This document shows, piece after piece, positions 9,376 to 19,631 of a DNA stretch of 64,000 nucleotides. The notes beneath the pieces were generated by a model. The model was not told where the DNA came from. It made no database searches and saw only the letters and a program-made list of their open reading frames with translations. The stretch is from Prevotella herbatica. Its GTDB lineage: Bacteria; Bacteroidota; Bacteroidia; Bacteroidales; Bacteroidaceae. Made by a program: the position numbers and the translations under genes. Position 1 is the stretch's first letter. Every line of letters starts with the position of its first letter. The DNA is taken from assembly GCF_017347605.1 (NCBI RefSeq), contig NZ_AP024484.1:62001-126000 (forward strand), written 5' to 3'.

Positions 9376-12213
9376 ATGGAAAGAGAAGATAAAAAGATAA
9401 ATGTATGGGGAGCAAGAGTCCACAATCTTAAGAATGTAGACGTAGAGATTCCCCGCAATTCACTAACTGTCATCACTGGTCTTTCGGGTTCAGGCAAGTC
9501 TTCGCTTGCTTTCGATACTATATTTGCTGAAGGACAAAGAAGATATATTGAAACTTTCTCGGCTTACGCCCGCAATTTTCTTGGCAACATGGAAAGACCT
9601 GATGTTGACAAGATTACTGGATTAAGCCCAGTTGTCAGCATAGAACAGAAGACAACAAATAAAAATCCACGTTCTACCGTTGGTACTACGACAGAAATTT
9701 ATGACTACTTAAGACTTCTATATGCACGTGCAGGCACAGCCTACAGTTACGTGACTGGCGAAAAAATGGTCAAGTACACAGAGGAAAAGGTTATTGAAAT
9801 GATTACCGATAACTATTCTGAAAAAAGAATCTTTATACTTGCTCCATTAGTTAGAAACCGTAAAGGTCACTATCGCGAACTGTTTGAAAGTATGCGCAGA
9901 AAAGGTTATCTGTATATCAGAGTTGATGGTGAGATAAAGGATTTGGTCCGTGGAATGAAAACGGATAGATACAAAAACCACAGCATTGAAGTCGTAATTG
10001 ACAAGATGAAAGTTGAGGATGTATCACAGGAAAGACTCACCAAGAGTATTCAGACTGCCATGAAACAAGGTGATGGACTAATCATGATCTTGGACAAAGA
10101 CACAGATGAAGTTAAATATTTTTCTAAAAGGCTCATGTGTCCCACATCTGGTATATCATACAAAGACCCTGCACCAAATATATTCTCATTTAATTCCCCT
10201 GAAGGAGCATGCCCTCATTGCAAAGGTTTAGGATATGTAAATGAGATAGATCTCAAGAAAGTTATTCCCGACACGAAAATAAACATTCATGATGGTGCTA
10301 TAATTCCGCTCGGTAAATACAAAAATCAAATGATATTTTGGCAGATAGATTCTATCTTGCACAAATATGATTGCAATATTAAGACTCCATTTAAGGACAT
10401 TCCTCAGGAAGCTGTAGATGAAATTTTATATGGTAGTCTTGAAAATGTAAAGATTGACAAAAGCTTAGTACATACAACATCAGACTATTTCGTTAATTTT
10501 GACGGTATTATAAAATATCTTCAAACTGTAATCGAAAATGATGATTCTACATCTGGCAAGAAATGGGCAGACCAATTTCTTGCAACAACAGAGTGTCCAG
10601 TATGTAAAGGACAAAGATTAAACAAAGAGGCTCTTTCATATAAGATTTGGGATAAAAATATCACAGAAGTAGCCAGCATGGATATCAATGATCTTAAAGA
10701 CTGGCTTGATCATGTTGAAGAACATCTTGAACCTCAGCAGAAAAGAATTGCAAAAGAAATTATAAAGGAAATAAAGACACGTGTGTCATTTTTATTAGAA
10801 GTCGGACTTGACTATTTATCACTAAATAGGCAAAGCGCAACTCTGTCCGGAGGCGAAAGCCAAAGAATTAGACTTGCGACTCAAATTGGTAGTCAGTTGA
10901 TTAACGTACTTTACATACTTGACGAGCCTAGTATTGGTTTGCACCAACGTGATAACGACCGACTGATTAAATCTCTTAAGGAACTCCGCGACCTTGGAAA
11001 CACGGTCATTGTCGTCGAACATGATGAAGACATGATGCGTGCAGCTGACTGGATTATTGATATTGGACCAGAAGCTGGAAGAAAAGGTGGTGAAGTTGTA
11101 TTTCAGGGAACTCCTGAAGAAATGTTGAAGAAACACACCATAACCGCAGACTATCTAAACGGTGAGCGACAAATTGCAATTCCAGAAATAAGAAGAAAAG
11201 GCAATGGAAAGAGCATTAAGATATATGGAGCAAAGGGAAATAATCTTAAAAACGTTAATGTTGAGTTCCCACTTGGTAAACTTATCGTAGTTTCCGGTGT
11301 ATCAGGATCAGGTAAGTCTACTCTTATAAATGAGACTTTGCAGCCTATCCTCTCTCATCATTTCTACAGATCTCTTAAAAAACCGATGAAGTATGATAAA
11401 ATCAGCGGTATTGATAATATTGACAAGATTGTAAATGTAGATCAAAGTCCTATCGGAAGAACTCCAAGAAGCAATCCTGCAACTTATACAGGCGTATTCA
11501 GTGAAATCAGGAGTTTATTCGTAAACCTTCCTGAAGCAATGATAAGAGGTTATAAACCTGGAAGATTTTCTTTTAACGTAAAAGGTGGCAGATGTGAGGC
11601 TTGTGGTGGTAATGGATACAAGACTATAGAAATGAACTTTCTTCCTGATGTAATGATACCTTGTGAGGTTTGTCATGGTAAAAGATATAATAGAGAAACC
11701 CTTGAAGTAAGATTTAAAGGAAAATCAATTGCAGATGTTCTTGACATGACAATCAATCAGGCCGTAGATTTCTTTGAGAACGTACCTAGCATATTGCCTA
11801 AAATAAAGACGCTACAAGATGTGGGATTAGGATATATAAAACTAGGTCAAAGTTCCACTACCCTTTCAGGAGGTGAAAGCCAACGTGTTAAACTAGCCAC
11901 GGAACTTGCGAAGAAAGATACAGGCAAGACGCTATACATTCTTGACGAACCAACCACCGGACTGCACTTTGAGGATATCAGAATACTTATGGATGTACTT
12001 CAAAAACTCACAGACAGAGGAAATACGGTTATCGTCATAGAACATAATATGGATGTCATTAAACTTGCAGACTATATTATTGATGTCGGTCCTGAAGGTG
12101 GCAGAAATGGAGGAACTATTCTAGCAACAGGAACACCTGAAGATATTATCAAAAGTAACAAAGGTTATACGCCGAAATTCCTGAAACAAGTACTTAAAAG
12201 TAAACATAAATAA
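9376..12213 (+). CDS. uvrA: UvrABC nucleotide-excision repair ATPase subunit A
   Basis: Damage-recognition ATPase that loads UvrB at distorted DNA. The 945-residue protein has the complete double-ABC architecture: Walker [10 protein letters not shown] (residues 35-43) and GVSGSGKST in the second half; signature [12 protein letters not shown] and [12 protein letters not shown]; Walker [11 protein letters not shown] and [10 protein letters not shown]; and CxxC zinc pairs [24 protein letters not shown] and [10 protein letters not shown]. Length and order match the family. It is probably read from the promoter of the preceding secreted-protein gene and ends directly at the left inverted repeat of a small element (12214-12379). 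Confidence 0.98.
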   Translation: MEREDKKINVWGARVHNLKNVDVEIPRNSLTVITGLSGSGKSSLAFDTIFAEGQRRYIETFSAYARNFLGNMERPDVDKITGLSPVVSIEQKTTNKNPRSTVGTTTEIYDYLRLLYARAGTAYSYVTGEKMVKYTEEKVIEMITDNYSEKRIFILAPLVRNRKGHYRELFESMRRKGYLYIRVDGEIKDLVRGMKTDRYKNHSIEVVIDKMKVEDVSQERLTKSIQTAMKQGDGLIMILDKDTDEVKYFSKRLMCPTSGISYKDPAPNIFSFNSPEGACPHCKGLGYVNEIDLKKVIPDTKINIHDGAIIPLGKYKNQMIFWQIDSILHKYDCNIKTPFKDIPQEAVDEILYGSLENVKIDKSLVHTTSDYFVNFDGIIKYLQTVIENDDSTSGKKWADQFLATTECPVCKGQRLNKEALSYKIWDKNITEVASMDINDLKDWLDHVEEHLEPQQKRIAKEIIKEIKTRVSFLLEVGLDYLSLNRQSATLSGGESQRIRLATQIGSQLINVLYILDEPSIGLHQRDNDRLIKSLKELRDLGNTVIVVEHDEDMMRAADWIIDIGPEAGRKGGEVVFQGTPEEMLKKHTITADYLNGERQIAIPEIRRKGNGKSIKIYGAKGNNLKNVNVEFPLGKLIVVSGVSGSGKSTLINETLQPILSHHFYRSLKKPMKYDKISGIDNIDKIVNVDQSPIGRTPRSNPATYTGVFSEIRSLFVNLPEAMIRGYKPGRFSFNVKGGRCEACGGNGYKTIEMNFLPDVMIPCEVCHGKRYNRETLEVRFKGKSIADVLDMTINQAVDFFENVPSILPKIKTLQDVGLGYIKLGQSSTTLSGGESQRVKLATELAKKDTGKTLYILDEPTTGLHFEDIRILMDVLQKLTDRGNTVIVIEHNMDVIKLADYIIDVGPEGGRNGGTILATGTPEDIIKSNKGYTPKFLKQVLKSKHK

Positions 12214-12379
12214 AATTATTGTTATCCGATAAAACTTTTTGAATAATAACAAAAAAGGCTGAATTCATTTCTGAGTTCAGCCTTTTTTGTGCTATCTTTG
12301 CCTTTACCACAAAATAAATCTAACACATGGGCAAAAGTATACATTTTATTATTACTTGTTTTATCGGATATCAATAATT
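12214..12379. repeat. 166-bp element bounded by 22-bp near-perfect inverted repeats
   Basis: Arms 12214-12235 and 12358-12379 are reverse complements at 21 of 22 positions (core GTTATCCGATAAAAC against GTTTTATCGGATA). The left arm begins one base after the uvrA stop. Inside are a strong terminator hairpin (12251-12289), a TATCTTTG promoter-like box (12293-12300) and a 16-codon ORF (12327-12377) ending in the right arm. It could be a MITE-like insertion or an mRNA 3'-end structure. No second copy was seen in the window and no clear target-site duplication is visible. Confidence 0.6.
12251..12289 (+). terminator. Rho-independent terminator downstream of uvrA
   Basis: A-rich arm and AGGCTGAA pair with TTCAGCC followed by six T (arms about 12254-12264 and 12275-12287). 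It has the form of a strong intrinsic terminator on the plus strand and may work on the minus strand too because of the matching A run. Confidence 0.9.
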
Positions 12380-12470
12380 CAAAACATTAAACAGAAAGCA
12401 TTTATATTAAGTATATAAAACTTTTAGTTTAATAAATTGTATTAGCATTTTATGGAGTGATATCTTAAAG

Positions 12471-12517
12471 ACTTAAGATGACATACATTACATATTGACA
12501 TATCATCTTAAGTTTTT
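12471..12517 (+). terminator. Probable intrinsic terminator facing the GNAT gene
   Basis: Perfect 11-bp stem ACTTAAGATGA (12471-12481) with TCATCTTAAGT (12503-12513), 21-nt loop, followed by five T on the plus strand. It lies between uvrA and the convergent GNAT gene and would block plus-strand read-through; GC content of the stem is low, so efficiency is uncertain. Confidence 0.5.
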
Positions 12518-12554
12518 ATCGTATTATTCCATTGTTATGTAAGTCGTTATTTTA

Positions 12555-12986
12555 CTATTTTATAAAACCTTTATCTTTCATCTTTTCAGCATCAACAAAT
12601 AAAGCCATACCAGTTTTCATCTTCCTGAAGCCTTCCTTTTCATAAAACTTTTCTTTTCCAGGAGAAGCATATAAAATAAAACTACAGTTAGGTATATTCC
12701 CAACTATACTACGGACAATTGTTTTACCAATTCCTTTACCTTGGTAACTTGGCAGAACAGCTACATCATATATAGCGGCTTGATACTCGCCATCAGATAT
12801 TGCTCTTCCAAAGCCTACCAGATTATCTGCATCGAACACAAAAACAACAGTATGACTATTATTAAATGCCCGTTGATGTATTTCAGCTGTGCGGTTAGCC
12901 ATCCCAGCCTTTTGTAGGATGTCTACCACCACATTCCAATCTATATTTGTAGTATCAAGTTGTATTCTCAAATTCATAAGTTGCAA
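12555..12986 (-). CDS. GNAT family N-acetyltransferase
   Basis: A 143-residue cytoplasmic acyl-CoA-dependent acetyltransferase. Motif A is clear: DVAVLPSYQGKGIGKTIV (Q-x-x-G-x-G/A acetyl-CoA pyrophosphate loop around residues 74-91), preceded by a strand VGFGRAISDG and followed by YASPGKEKFYEKEGFRK, the usual motif B region. The substrate cannot be deduced. An alternative start three codons in (12977) is equally plausible. It stands alone between uvrA and a membrane protein gene. Confidence 0.85.
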   Translation of the reverse strand: MQLMNLRIQLDTTNIDWNVVVDILQKAGMANRTAEIHQRAFNNSHTVVFVFDADNLVGFGRAISDGEYQAAIYDVAVLPSYQGKGIGKTIVRSIVGNIPNCSFILYASPGKEKFYEKEGFRKMKTGMALFVDAEKMKDKGFIK

Positions 12987-13058
12987 TTATTGTTTTATAC
13001 CTTTAAGGGTATATTATACTAGTTATACATGATAAACATACCCTATGTGATATAATGT

Positions 13059-13586
13059 TTATTCTTTATATTTTCTAAGTTGCTCTGTAAGTATTGCATA
13101 AATCTCTTTAGGCTTCATAGACATATTAGATACATTAATACTTCCCACAGTGCCTGTCAAGCCAACATTAAACTTTATGAGTTTCTGTTTCACTATACCT
13201 GATTTTTCTACAAGCTTACTATAACCAGATTTTGTATATATGATCCTTATTTGCTTGTTATGTTTATAACTATAAAGTTGGAAATTCTCAACATCTTCAA
13301 ACATCAAGTCTACGTGTTTGTTCTTAAATAAAGAATACGTTCTGATGCGGTCTTCACAAATTTCGAATACTGGAATATGGTAAATATAAGAATAGAAAAT
13401 ATACATGATCATAAACAATCCAACAATGAAAAGAACGATTCCGGCTACGCCCATAAATATATCATGAAAATATGACCAGCTTTTACCAATAGCCATTATA
13501 AATGCCACGACCCCTAACAACACACATAGAAATGAAATCAATATCATCTTCCATGTATAAAAAATCTTATATGTTTTATTCTCCAT
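13059..13586 (-). CDS. Small membrane protein with two N-terminal TM helices (STM3941-like)
   Basis: A 175-residue protein. Two hydrophobic helices (residues 14-32 and 42-68) are followed by a soluble region rich in beta-strand patterns (VFEICEDRIRTYSLFKNKHVDLMFEDVENFQLYSY) that resembles the PH-like domain of STM3941/YcxB-type proteins. The family's function is not established. It sits between the GNAT gene and the restriction operon; there is nothing to tie it to either. Confidence 0.6.
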   Translation of the reverse strand: MENKTYKIFYTWKMILISFLCVLLGVVAFIMAIGKSWSYFHDIFMGVAGIVLFIVGLFMIMYIFYSYIYHIPVFEICEDRIRTYSLFKNKHVDLMFEDVENFQLYSYKHNKQIRIIYTKSGYSKLVEKSGIVKQKLIKFNVGLTGTVGSINVSNMSMKPKEIYAILTEQLRKYKE

Positions 13587-13641
13587 CTGATTATTTTATC
13601 AATTTAGGTTATAAATAAAAATGTTTACTATTCAAGCTGTT

Positions 13642-14157
13642 CTATTCCTTATAGCCATTCGGTTCGGGTTCTGCAGCAATATCAATACCAGTTTCCCCTT
13701 TATCTAAGTTATAAGTTGCAGCAATGTGCATGCTGAATCTATCGCCAGATTTGAGAAGTAAAGAGTGATTTATCCAATATACAACTTCTCGCATTGATTG
13801 TTCTAGCTTATCTTTCTTCAGTTGACATTCCCAAACAGTTATGACGTTCCAACCCATGCCAAGCAGTTTCTGCTTATCTTCATCATCCCGTTGTTTGTTG
13901 CGTTCAATCTTGTTTCTCCAAAACTCAGCGTTTGTTTTAGGATATGTTATGTGACCATGTCCGTGCCAGAAACAGCCGTGAACAAAAATGCATATACTAT
14001 ATTTTCTCAACACAATATCTGGAGTTCCTGGTAATCGTTTCACATTCTTACGATACCTATAACCATGACTCCAAAGCCAATGCCTCACAATCAGCTCAGG
14101 CTTTGTATCCTTGGAACGGATTCGTGACATGTTATATGAACGTGAAGAAGCTATCAT
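13642..14157 (-). CDS. vsr: Very short patch repair endonuclease
   Basis: Strand-specific nickase that starts repair of T:G mismatches produced when 5-methylcytosine deaminates. The 171-residue protein shows MSRIRSKDTKPE, KRLPGTPDIVLRKY (catalytic Asp in PDIVL), IFVHGCFWHGH (zinc/active-site His and Cys) and WNVITVWECQL, all Vsr hallmarks. Its ATG overlaps the preceding stop by 4 nt (ATGA at 14154-14157), so it is translationally coupled to the endonuclease gene and is the last gene of the restriction operon. Its presence fits the m5C methyltransferase upstream. The C-terminal 35 residues extend beyond the usual core. Confidence 0.95.
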   Translation of the reverse strand: MIASSRSYNMSRIRSKDTKPELIVRHWLWSHGYRYRKNVKRLPGTPDIVLRKYSICIFVHGCFWHGHGHITYPKTNAEFWRNKIERNKQRDDEDKQKLLGMGWNVITVWECQLKKDKLEQSMREVVYWINHSLLLKSGDRFSMHIAATYNLDKGETGIDIAAEPEPNGYKE

Positions 14158-16526
14158 GGTTTAAACTCTAACAGTTCACTGCCCGTAGCAAAGATAGGTT
14201 CACCTTTAATATATGCATTAGCTGTATCTTGACTACGAGATAGAATCAATTTGTTTATATCTATTTTTCCAAAAGAAACCTCATCATCAAAACGGAATAC
14301 AAAATATTCCCCCTTTGGTCCTCCATGATTAGATGGATATAAAGCCTTCTCCATTCTTTCCTGTGACATTATCGCATAATCATGAATTCGGAAAACATGA
14401 TAATTATTTTCTGCCTCGTGATTTTCTTCATAGAGTATAGCAAATTTAGGTCTTAACTTTCTTATATGGCTTTTTTTCTGTGCACCATTTCTTCCAGAAT
14501 CAAGACGAACATTATATATCAAAGTTCCTTTATCGTTCTTGCCTGTTATCCAATCCCAATGCTCCTGATCATGATACATTCCCACAACAAAATAATCATT
14601 AATATATCTCTCAATATGATACTCAGCCAACCATTCTTGAGGAACATTAGTATAAGGGTGATCAATTTGGTATTGTTGCACTTTCTTTTCAAGACTCTTT
14701 TGAGGATTATCACCCAACGTAACTTCATCAATTATAAAAAACTCACTTAACAATTTATAAGCATCATTTTCTGTTGGATTGGTATTCGTTTCCGTGCTAA
14801 GAGCAAGCGCATATAGATTATTATCAACATACGGACGATATAATTTACCTTGCAATTCCTTGAAATGCTCCTTTATAAACTCTTCTCCAGCTATCGGATT
14901 TCCTTTACTCTTCATTGCGTAGAATTTATACTTATTCTGAAGAACATTTCTTATTTCATCGCGAAACAGTTGTCTAACTTTACTTCTCCACGTACTTTTT
15001 TCAGAACTCTTATTTCGAGAATACAAGTAAATCACATATAAGAAATTTACATCATAGTGAGATAGAATAAGCGTGTCTCTATCAAATAGTCTATCCTCAA
15101 ACTGACTTGATACATCTGTACTATGTTCCTTTTCCTTTCCGTTTAAATGTATCTTGATATTGTCTTTCTCAACATAAGAATGATCTTTGTTTACATAAGC
15201 AGATATGAAGAAATTTGGTATCACGTTATATCCTTCAGTCAACGGATCACTATCATCATTACGTAGACGAATCTGTTTATACCTTTCTTCTTCGTCATAT
15301 TCATTCTTATTAGCAAACAGATCAATGTTCCACTGAATCACATTTCGGGCATAAGTATATTGCTTATAAATAGACTTTTTACCTAGATTGTGCCCATTTT
15401 TATAATATTTAGAATCACCAATATAATAAATATCTTTTTGATCATCGTCATCGCTTTTTACCAAATCATCATAAATATACATATGGTCAACAAGTTTTCC
15501 ATCATATTGTTCCTTCAATCCCTTAGGAATGTCTGTATCACCAATCAAATCATCTATCATAGCTTCAAACACGTGCTCGAAGCTCTTTGCCAACAAGTAC
15601 TCATGTTGGTTCATGTTTACATTAATCTTATAGGCATATTCAAAAAAGGCATAGCATAAATCCCACAACTGTAATGTCTTGTCTGAGAAATATTTATATC
15701 TTATTTGGCGCAGCCTTACTTTACCCAATCCCCTAAGATACAAGTTGAACTGTTTGCCAATAAGCAAATCATAGTTGCAGTTTATATGAGCTTTAAATCC
15801 ATAATTGTCATTAAGATAATAGAGTATGCTAAAGAAGATTACAAACAATTCTTCTTCAAAGTTTATCTTACGCTTTTTATTTACAGGGTTCAGATATACA
15901 ACATCATTGCCCTGAACCACACATTGCGATTTTGATATAGTTCTAGTCCAGTTTATCTTATTATGGCCACTATGCAGATTTTTAATTGTATATATAAAGA
16001 AGTTTTGGTTTTCGTTGTTAAACCTTATTAGCGACAATATTATGTCAAGAAAGGTACTTGCTTCATGTCTACGTCCTCTACCTTCTTGTGGTAAAGTCTT
16101 GTAATAAATAGCCTTACTATCTCTGTTATTTTGTCTATAAACATTTAACGAACGATACATCCATACAGAAAACTCATAAATGAACTTTCGATAATCTTTT
16201 GGCAGGTACTTCTCTTGCCCTTGTGGCGATATTATATCCTCAGGTGTAACCCATCTTTCGTTTCCATTTTCGTCAATTACCGTAGGTATATTCGCAATAA
16301 TTTCTATTTTAGTTTTTTTGCCATCTTCAGTTGTTATCTCTTTATCCTCCAACAACACTTTTGGCAAAATAAAGACACAGTCCTTGATTTCCGGTATAGG
16401 ATTATAGAAGTAGCCCACATAGCTTACGCTGATATATTTATCAACGTCCTGCAATGTGCAGATGCCTTTAAGTTCATTCTGTACACATGCTGCTGCATAG
16501 TGGTGTTCTTCAAATATAATCCGCAT
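14154..16526 (-). CDS. LlaJI-type restriction endonuclease subunit (McrC-like, PD-(D/E)XK nuclease)
   Basis: A 790-residue protein, recognised as the nuclease partner of an McrB-like ATPase. A PD-(D/E)XK-like core is visible as KLVDHMYIYDDL followed by YYIGDSKYYKN around residues 340-380 (Asp, then D-S-K). The N-terminal half (CVFILPKVLLEDKE, WMYRSLNVYR, ASTFLDIILSLIRFN) resembles LlaJI/BsuMI R-subunits. The gene lies 8 bp downstream of the ATPase gene and 4-nt overlaps vsr. I infer that it cuts DNA only when assembled with the ATPase at unmethylated sites of the methyltransferase. Recognition sequence is unknown. Confidence 0.8.
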   Translation of the reverse strand: MRIIFEEHHYAAACVQNELKGICTLQDVDKYISVSYVGYFYNPIPEIKDCVFILPKVLLEDKEITTEDGKKTKIEIIANIPTVIDENGNERWVTPEDIISPQGQEKYLPKDYRKFIYEFSVWMYRSLNVYRQNNRDSKAIYYKTLPQEGRGRRHEASTFLDIILSLIRFNNENQNFFIYTIKNLHSGHNKINWTRTISKSQCVVQGNDVVYLNPVNKKRKINFEEELFVIFFSILYYLNDNYGFKAHINCNYDLLIGKQFNLYLRGLGKVRLRQIRYKYFSDKTLQLWDLCYAFFEYAYKINVNMNQHEYLLAKSFEHVFEAMIDDLIGDTDIPKGLKEQYDGKLVDHMYIYDDLVKSDDDDQKDIYYIGDSKYYKNGHNLGKKSIYKQYTYARNVIQWNIDLFANKNEYDEEERYKQIRLRNDDSDPLTEGYNVIPNFFISAYVNKDHSYVEKDNIKIHLNGKEKEHSTDVSSQFEDRLFDRDTLILSHYDVNFLYVIYLYSRNKSSEKSTWRSKVRQLFRDEIRNVLQNKYKFYAMKSKGNPIAGEEFIKEHFKELQGKLYRPYVDNNLYALALSTETNTNPTENDAYKLLSEFFIIDEVTLGDNPQKSLEKKVQQYQIDHPYTNVPQEWLAEYHIERYINDYFVVGMYHDQEHWDWITGKNDKGTLIYNVRLDSGRNGAQKKSHIRKLRPKFAILYEENHEAENNYHVFRIHDYAIMSQERMEKALYPSNHGGPKGEYFVFRFDDEVSFGKIDINKLILSRSQDTANAYIKGEPIFATGSELLEFKP

Positions 16527-16534
16527 AGTGTATG

Positions 16535-18244
16535 TTATTTATTCTCGTCAGACTTCCAACCGAGAACGTTATCAATAAATTGCGACATTATGCCTACATT
16601 TACTTCGTTATCATCATTATAAAAGTCAGGAAATGTTAGATCAGCTTGTACAGACTTTCCTTCATCTGTTTTTGTAAATTTAAATAATTCACTGTTGTCA
16701 AATCCATATTCCTTAAACACGTCATTCCAAAGATAGAATAAAACTTTACCGACGAAAGTTTCTGCTGTGATTATTGTTGGCTCTGCGTCTGTTTCACTAG
16801 CTTTTTTGCTAGCCTTACAGAAGAAATACCCCAACTGTTTATCAGCCGAGGAAGTCATATTGTTTATCACTTCATTTATACTTTGTATAAATTCATACCA
16901 ATCATAGGATTTATCATCAGCCTCTATTGTCCAGTTTTTCTTAGCGTCTTTAATCTTTACATATTTCCATGCCCATCGACGTTTAAAGGCTGAGTCTATC
17001 GGGAACAAGCTCTGATCTGATGTATTCATTGTTGCCCATATATGGAGATTAGGAGGAAGTACTAACTTCTCACCATTCCTAATTTCATCGCTAGTAGCAA
17101 TAATTTCACCATGATCATTTACAACATCAGACACCTGTAACCCTTTACCAAATCCGAGTTCATTATCTTCTTTCAAAAATTTTTGAATATCGCTATCTGG
17201 AACTATTTCATAACTTGAGAATCCGTTTCTGTTACGGTCAAGTAGTTGGAATACATCACCGAATATTTGCGCACAGTTACCACGATTAATTTCCTCTATC
17301 ACAAGATAAAATGGTTTTGGAGATTCTCCACTTTCTTTTGCTTCCGCCATTAACTTCCATGCTTTTAGATATGCTTTTATAAATGCTTGCGGAACAAACT
17401 TATATGTTATGACTTCTTCTGTTAGTGGTTTTCCGCTCTCATCTTTCAGTCTAACCGTTTCTTTTTGATTCAATCCATATCTTGGACGAGGTTCTATTAT
17501 CGGCTTATAAGCTCCAACAAAAGTTGAATAGTCACTATCTGGATGAAAGATTGTGCGAATATTTTTACTATTAACTATTTTTGTTTTTATTCCAAATGAC
17601 TTACCTGTACCAGGTGCACCATAATAAATTTGCTGAAGAGGCTGATTAGGGGCAGTATAATGCTCTAAAATTTTACTATTTGTATTAGTATCGTGTAGTA
17701 ATTTCGCACAATTTGGTTTTTTGGCTAAGAAAGCACAAATATCTGCCAGATAACCAGAAGTAGCATTAACAAGACTTGCAAAATATATTATAGGTGAAAC
17801 AAAAAAGTCATTTCTATCAATAGTCTTACCACCGCCCCACCAAGAATAATCGGTAATAAATTTATTCATAAATTCCTTCTCTTCTTGTAACAAATCTAAT
17901 GAATCTAGTTTCTTCATTTCAGCATCTGATAGAGATAAACTATTATGACCTTTTAAAGCGTCTTTTGAGTACAGGGATAATGCGATATCTCTATATTTCT
18001 CCAATTCAATATAGTATTCCGTAAAGAATGAAGCTATATAAAACCATTGATTTGGAATATACATATCAAGATTACTTGTTGAATGAATCTTGACACTATA
18101 TTTATAATAAGTTATAACATTATTATCTATACTTTCAACTTCACTTTTAAAGCTGGTTGGAATCTCAATGTCTTTACTATCAAAATTTTCTTGATAGTCT
18201 TTAACCAGTCTATCTTTCAATAAGTTTAAATTAATTAGTGCCAT
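16535..18244 (-). CDS. McrB-like AAA+ NTPase subunit of the restriction complex
   Basis: A 569-residue AAA+ motor. Walker A is GAPGTGKSFG (residues about 209-218), Walker B FYLVIEEINRGNCAQIFGD, and the McrB-type sensor is ATMNTSDQSLFPIDSAFKRRWAW. In E. coli McrB the last block is MNTADRS and belongs to a GTP-specific enzyme; the Ser/Gln changes here leave nucleotide choice open. The N-terminal 200 residues are a separate region, presumably for DNA recognition. It is 2 bp downstream of the methyltransferase stop and directly upstream of the nuclease subunit, the standard order for a LlaJI/BsuMI-type system. Confidence 0.88.
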   Translation of the reverse strand: MALINLNLLKDRLVKDYQENFDSKDIEIPTSFKSEVESIDNNVITYYKYSVKIHSTSNLDMYIPNQWFYIASFFTEYYIELEKYRDIALSLYSKDALKGHNSLSLSDAEMKKLDSLDLLQEEKEFMNKFITDYSWWGGGKTIDRNDFFVSPIIYFASLVNATSGYLADICAFLAKKPNCAKLLHDTNTNSKILEHYTAPNQPLQQIYYGAPGTGKSFGIKTKIVNSKNIRTIFHPDSDYSTFVGAYKPIIEPRPRYGLNQKETVRLKDESGKPLTEEVITYKFVPQAFIKAYLKAWKLMAEAKESGESPKPFYLVIEEINRGNCAQIFGDVFQLLDRNRNGFSSYEIVPDSDIQKFLKEDNELGFGKGLQVSDVVNDHGEIIATSDEIRNGEKLVLPPNLHIWATMNTSDQSLFPIDSAFKRRWAWKYVKIKDAKKNWTIEADDKSYDWYEFIQSINEVINNMTSSADKQLGYFFCKASKKASETDAEPTIITAETFVGKVLFYLWNDVFKEYGFDNSELFKFTKTDEGKSVQADLTFPDFYNDDNEVNVGIMSQFIDNVLGWKSDENK

Positions 18245-18246
18245 AG

Positions 18247-19356
18247 CTATTTATCTAAAAGTTGTTTTTTAATTTCATGAGCAAGCCGTTTAACAACAGG
18301 AATTGCAACACTATTACCAAATTGACGATACGCCTCTTTCTTTGAAACTACAATTTTATATTCTGGATTAGTTTCATTATAATTGAGGTTATTCTCTTGC
18401 TCTGGGTGAAGCCAACCATTACCTATAATTCTGTAGCCTTGTAACCTACCAGCTTCAACCGGAGTTAAAGTTCGAGGGTTTAAACCTTGGTCAGATTGAT
18501 CGATTAATATTTCGCTTCCGTCTTTCCAATATCTAGCAGAAATCGTGCTCGCGTAAACACTATCAGCTGTATATAAAGAATAACCGAAACCTTTACCATT
18601 AGCTTTATTTCTCTTTTTTCGTTCTTGATGCCCGATCCACATTCTGTCTGAAATTGTAAATGTTCTAGTTACCTCTTCTGGTTCAAAAACATCTGAGACT
18701 TTAGTCGGTATTGCATGCTCTACCAAGTATTTGCGATCTTTCTCAAAAATTGTTTTACCATTAATATCAATTCCAAATGGAAATTTAAAATCGTCAACAT
18801 GAATCAAATTTGGATACCAAGCAATTATAAATAAACGCTCCCTATTTTGAGGTACTCCAAAATATTTCGCATTAATAACATCATATTTATACTTATATCC
18901 AAGTTCTTCCAATGTTTCTAAAATAACTTTAAAAGTATTTCCATTGTCATGTGTTCTCAATCCTCTAACGTTTTCTAAATATAAAACTTTAGGGGGAACC
19001 CCACATTCTTTTTTGTTTTTTATTATATTTGCAATATTAAAAAACAATGTACCCCGTGTATCTTCAAAACCTTTTCTTAATCCAGCCACAGAAAAAGGCT
19101 GACAAGGAAATCCCCCACAACAGACGTCAAAATCAGGAATTTCTTCTGGGCAAGCACTTGTTATATCATTATTGAAGTATTTATTATCAGCAGCAAATAA
19201 ATTTGGGCTATCAAATTTATAGTTTGCTTCATAACTTTCACGTGCATTTTTATCTATTTCACTAGCGAAAACACATTCACCTCCAACACTTTGCATGGCT
19301 TGATGAAAGCCACCAATTCCTGCAAAAAGGTCAATGTACTTAAATTTCTTTCTCAT
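18247..19356 (-). CDS. DNA (cytosine-5-)-methyltransferase
   Basis: S-adenosylmethionine-dependent C5-cytosine methylase that protects host sites. The 369-residue protein has motif I DLFAGIGGFHQA, motif IV CCGGFPCQPFSVAGLRKG (catalytic Cys in PCQ), motif VI YLENVRG, motif VIII-like FGVPQNRERLFII, and motif X YRQFGNSVAIPVVKR. The target-recognition region lies between about residues 210 and 300. It overlaps the preceding small ORF by one base (TAATG). One methylase for a probable LlaJI-type system (others carry two) suggests a palindromic target; this is an inference. Confidence 0.96.
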   Translation of the reverse strand: MRKKFKYIDLFAGIGGFHQAMQSVGGECVFASEIDKNARESYEANYKFDSPNLFAADNKYFNNDITSACPEEIPDFDVCCGGFPCQPFSVAGLRKGFEDTRGTLFFNIANIIKNKKECGVPPKVLYLENVRGLRTHDNGNTFKVILETLEELGYKYKYDVINAKYFGVPQNRERLFIIAWYPNLIHVDDFKFPFGIDINGKTIFEKDRKYLVEHAIPTKVSDVFEPEEVTRTFTISDRMWIGHQERKKRNKANGKGFGYSLYTADSVYASTISARYWKDGSEILIDQSDQGLNPRTLTPVEAGRLQGYRIIGNGWLHPEQENNLNYNETNPEYKIVVSKKEAYRQFGNSVAIPVVKRLAHEIKKQLLDK

Positions 19357-19631
19357 TAATTAAAACCTCCAAGACTTAATGCTTCAACAAGATATTCTCC
19401 CATAACTTCATAAATATCAACTTCTTCTGATTCGCAAACTCTAAAGCATTGTTCCATAAGGTTATTACGCTTTACAGCTTCTGCTTCAGAATATGTTGGT
19501 TTATGCGTCTCGTAGCTGATGTAATTTCTAAAGTCTTCATCTGAATTGAAATTAAGATGTTCTGTGTTTACCAAATAATTGGCAAAATCTTTAACGTCTT
19601 GAATTGTTGTTATATTCTTAGGTAAGTTCAT
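19356..19631 (-). CDS. Small hypothetical protein, first gene of the restriction operon
   Basis: A 91-residue acidic protein (MNLPKNITTIQDVKDFANYL... to ...EYLVEALSLGGFN). The frame is open 24 codons further upstream, but that extension is basic and aromatic and unlike coding sequence, and MNLPKN is a better start. No helix-turn-helix of the usual C-protein type is visible, so it is not an obvious controller. The stop overlaps the methyltransferase start by one base, implying coupled translation. A TAACTTTA box on the minus strand (19659-19666) about 27 bp upstream could be the operon's -7 element. Function unknown. Confidence 0.6.
   Translation of the reverse strand: MNLPKNITTIQDVKDFANYLVNTEHLNFNSDEDFRNYISYETHKPTYSEAEAVKRNNLMEQCFRVCESEEVDIYEVMGEYLVEALSLGGFN

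Noticed and set aside
12327..12377. 16-codon ORF (MGKSIHFIITCFIGYQ) behind a TATCTTTG box
   Set aside because: Too short and ends inside the right inverted repeat; it may be part of the small element but nothing supports it as a gene.
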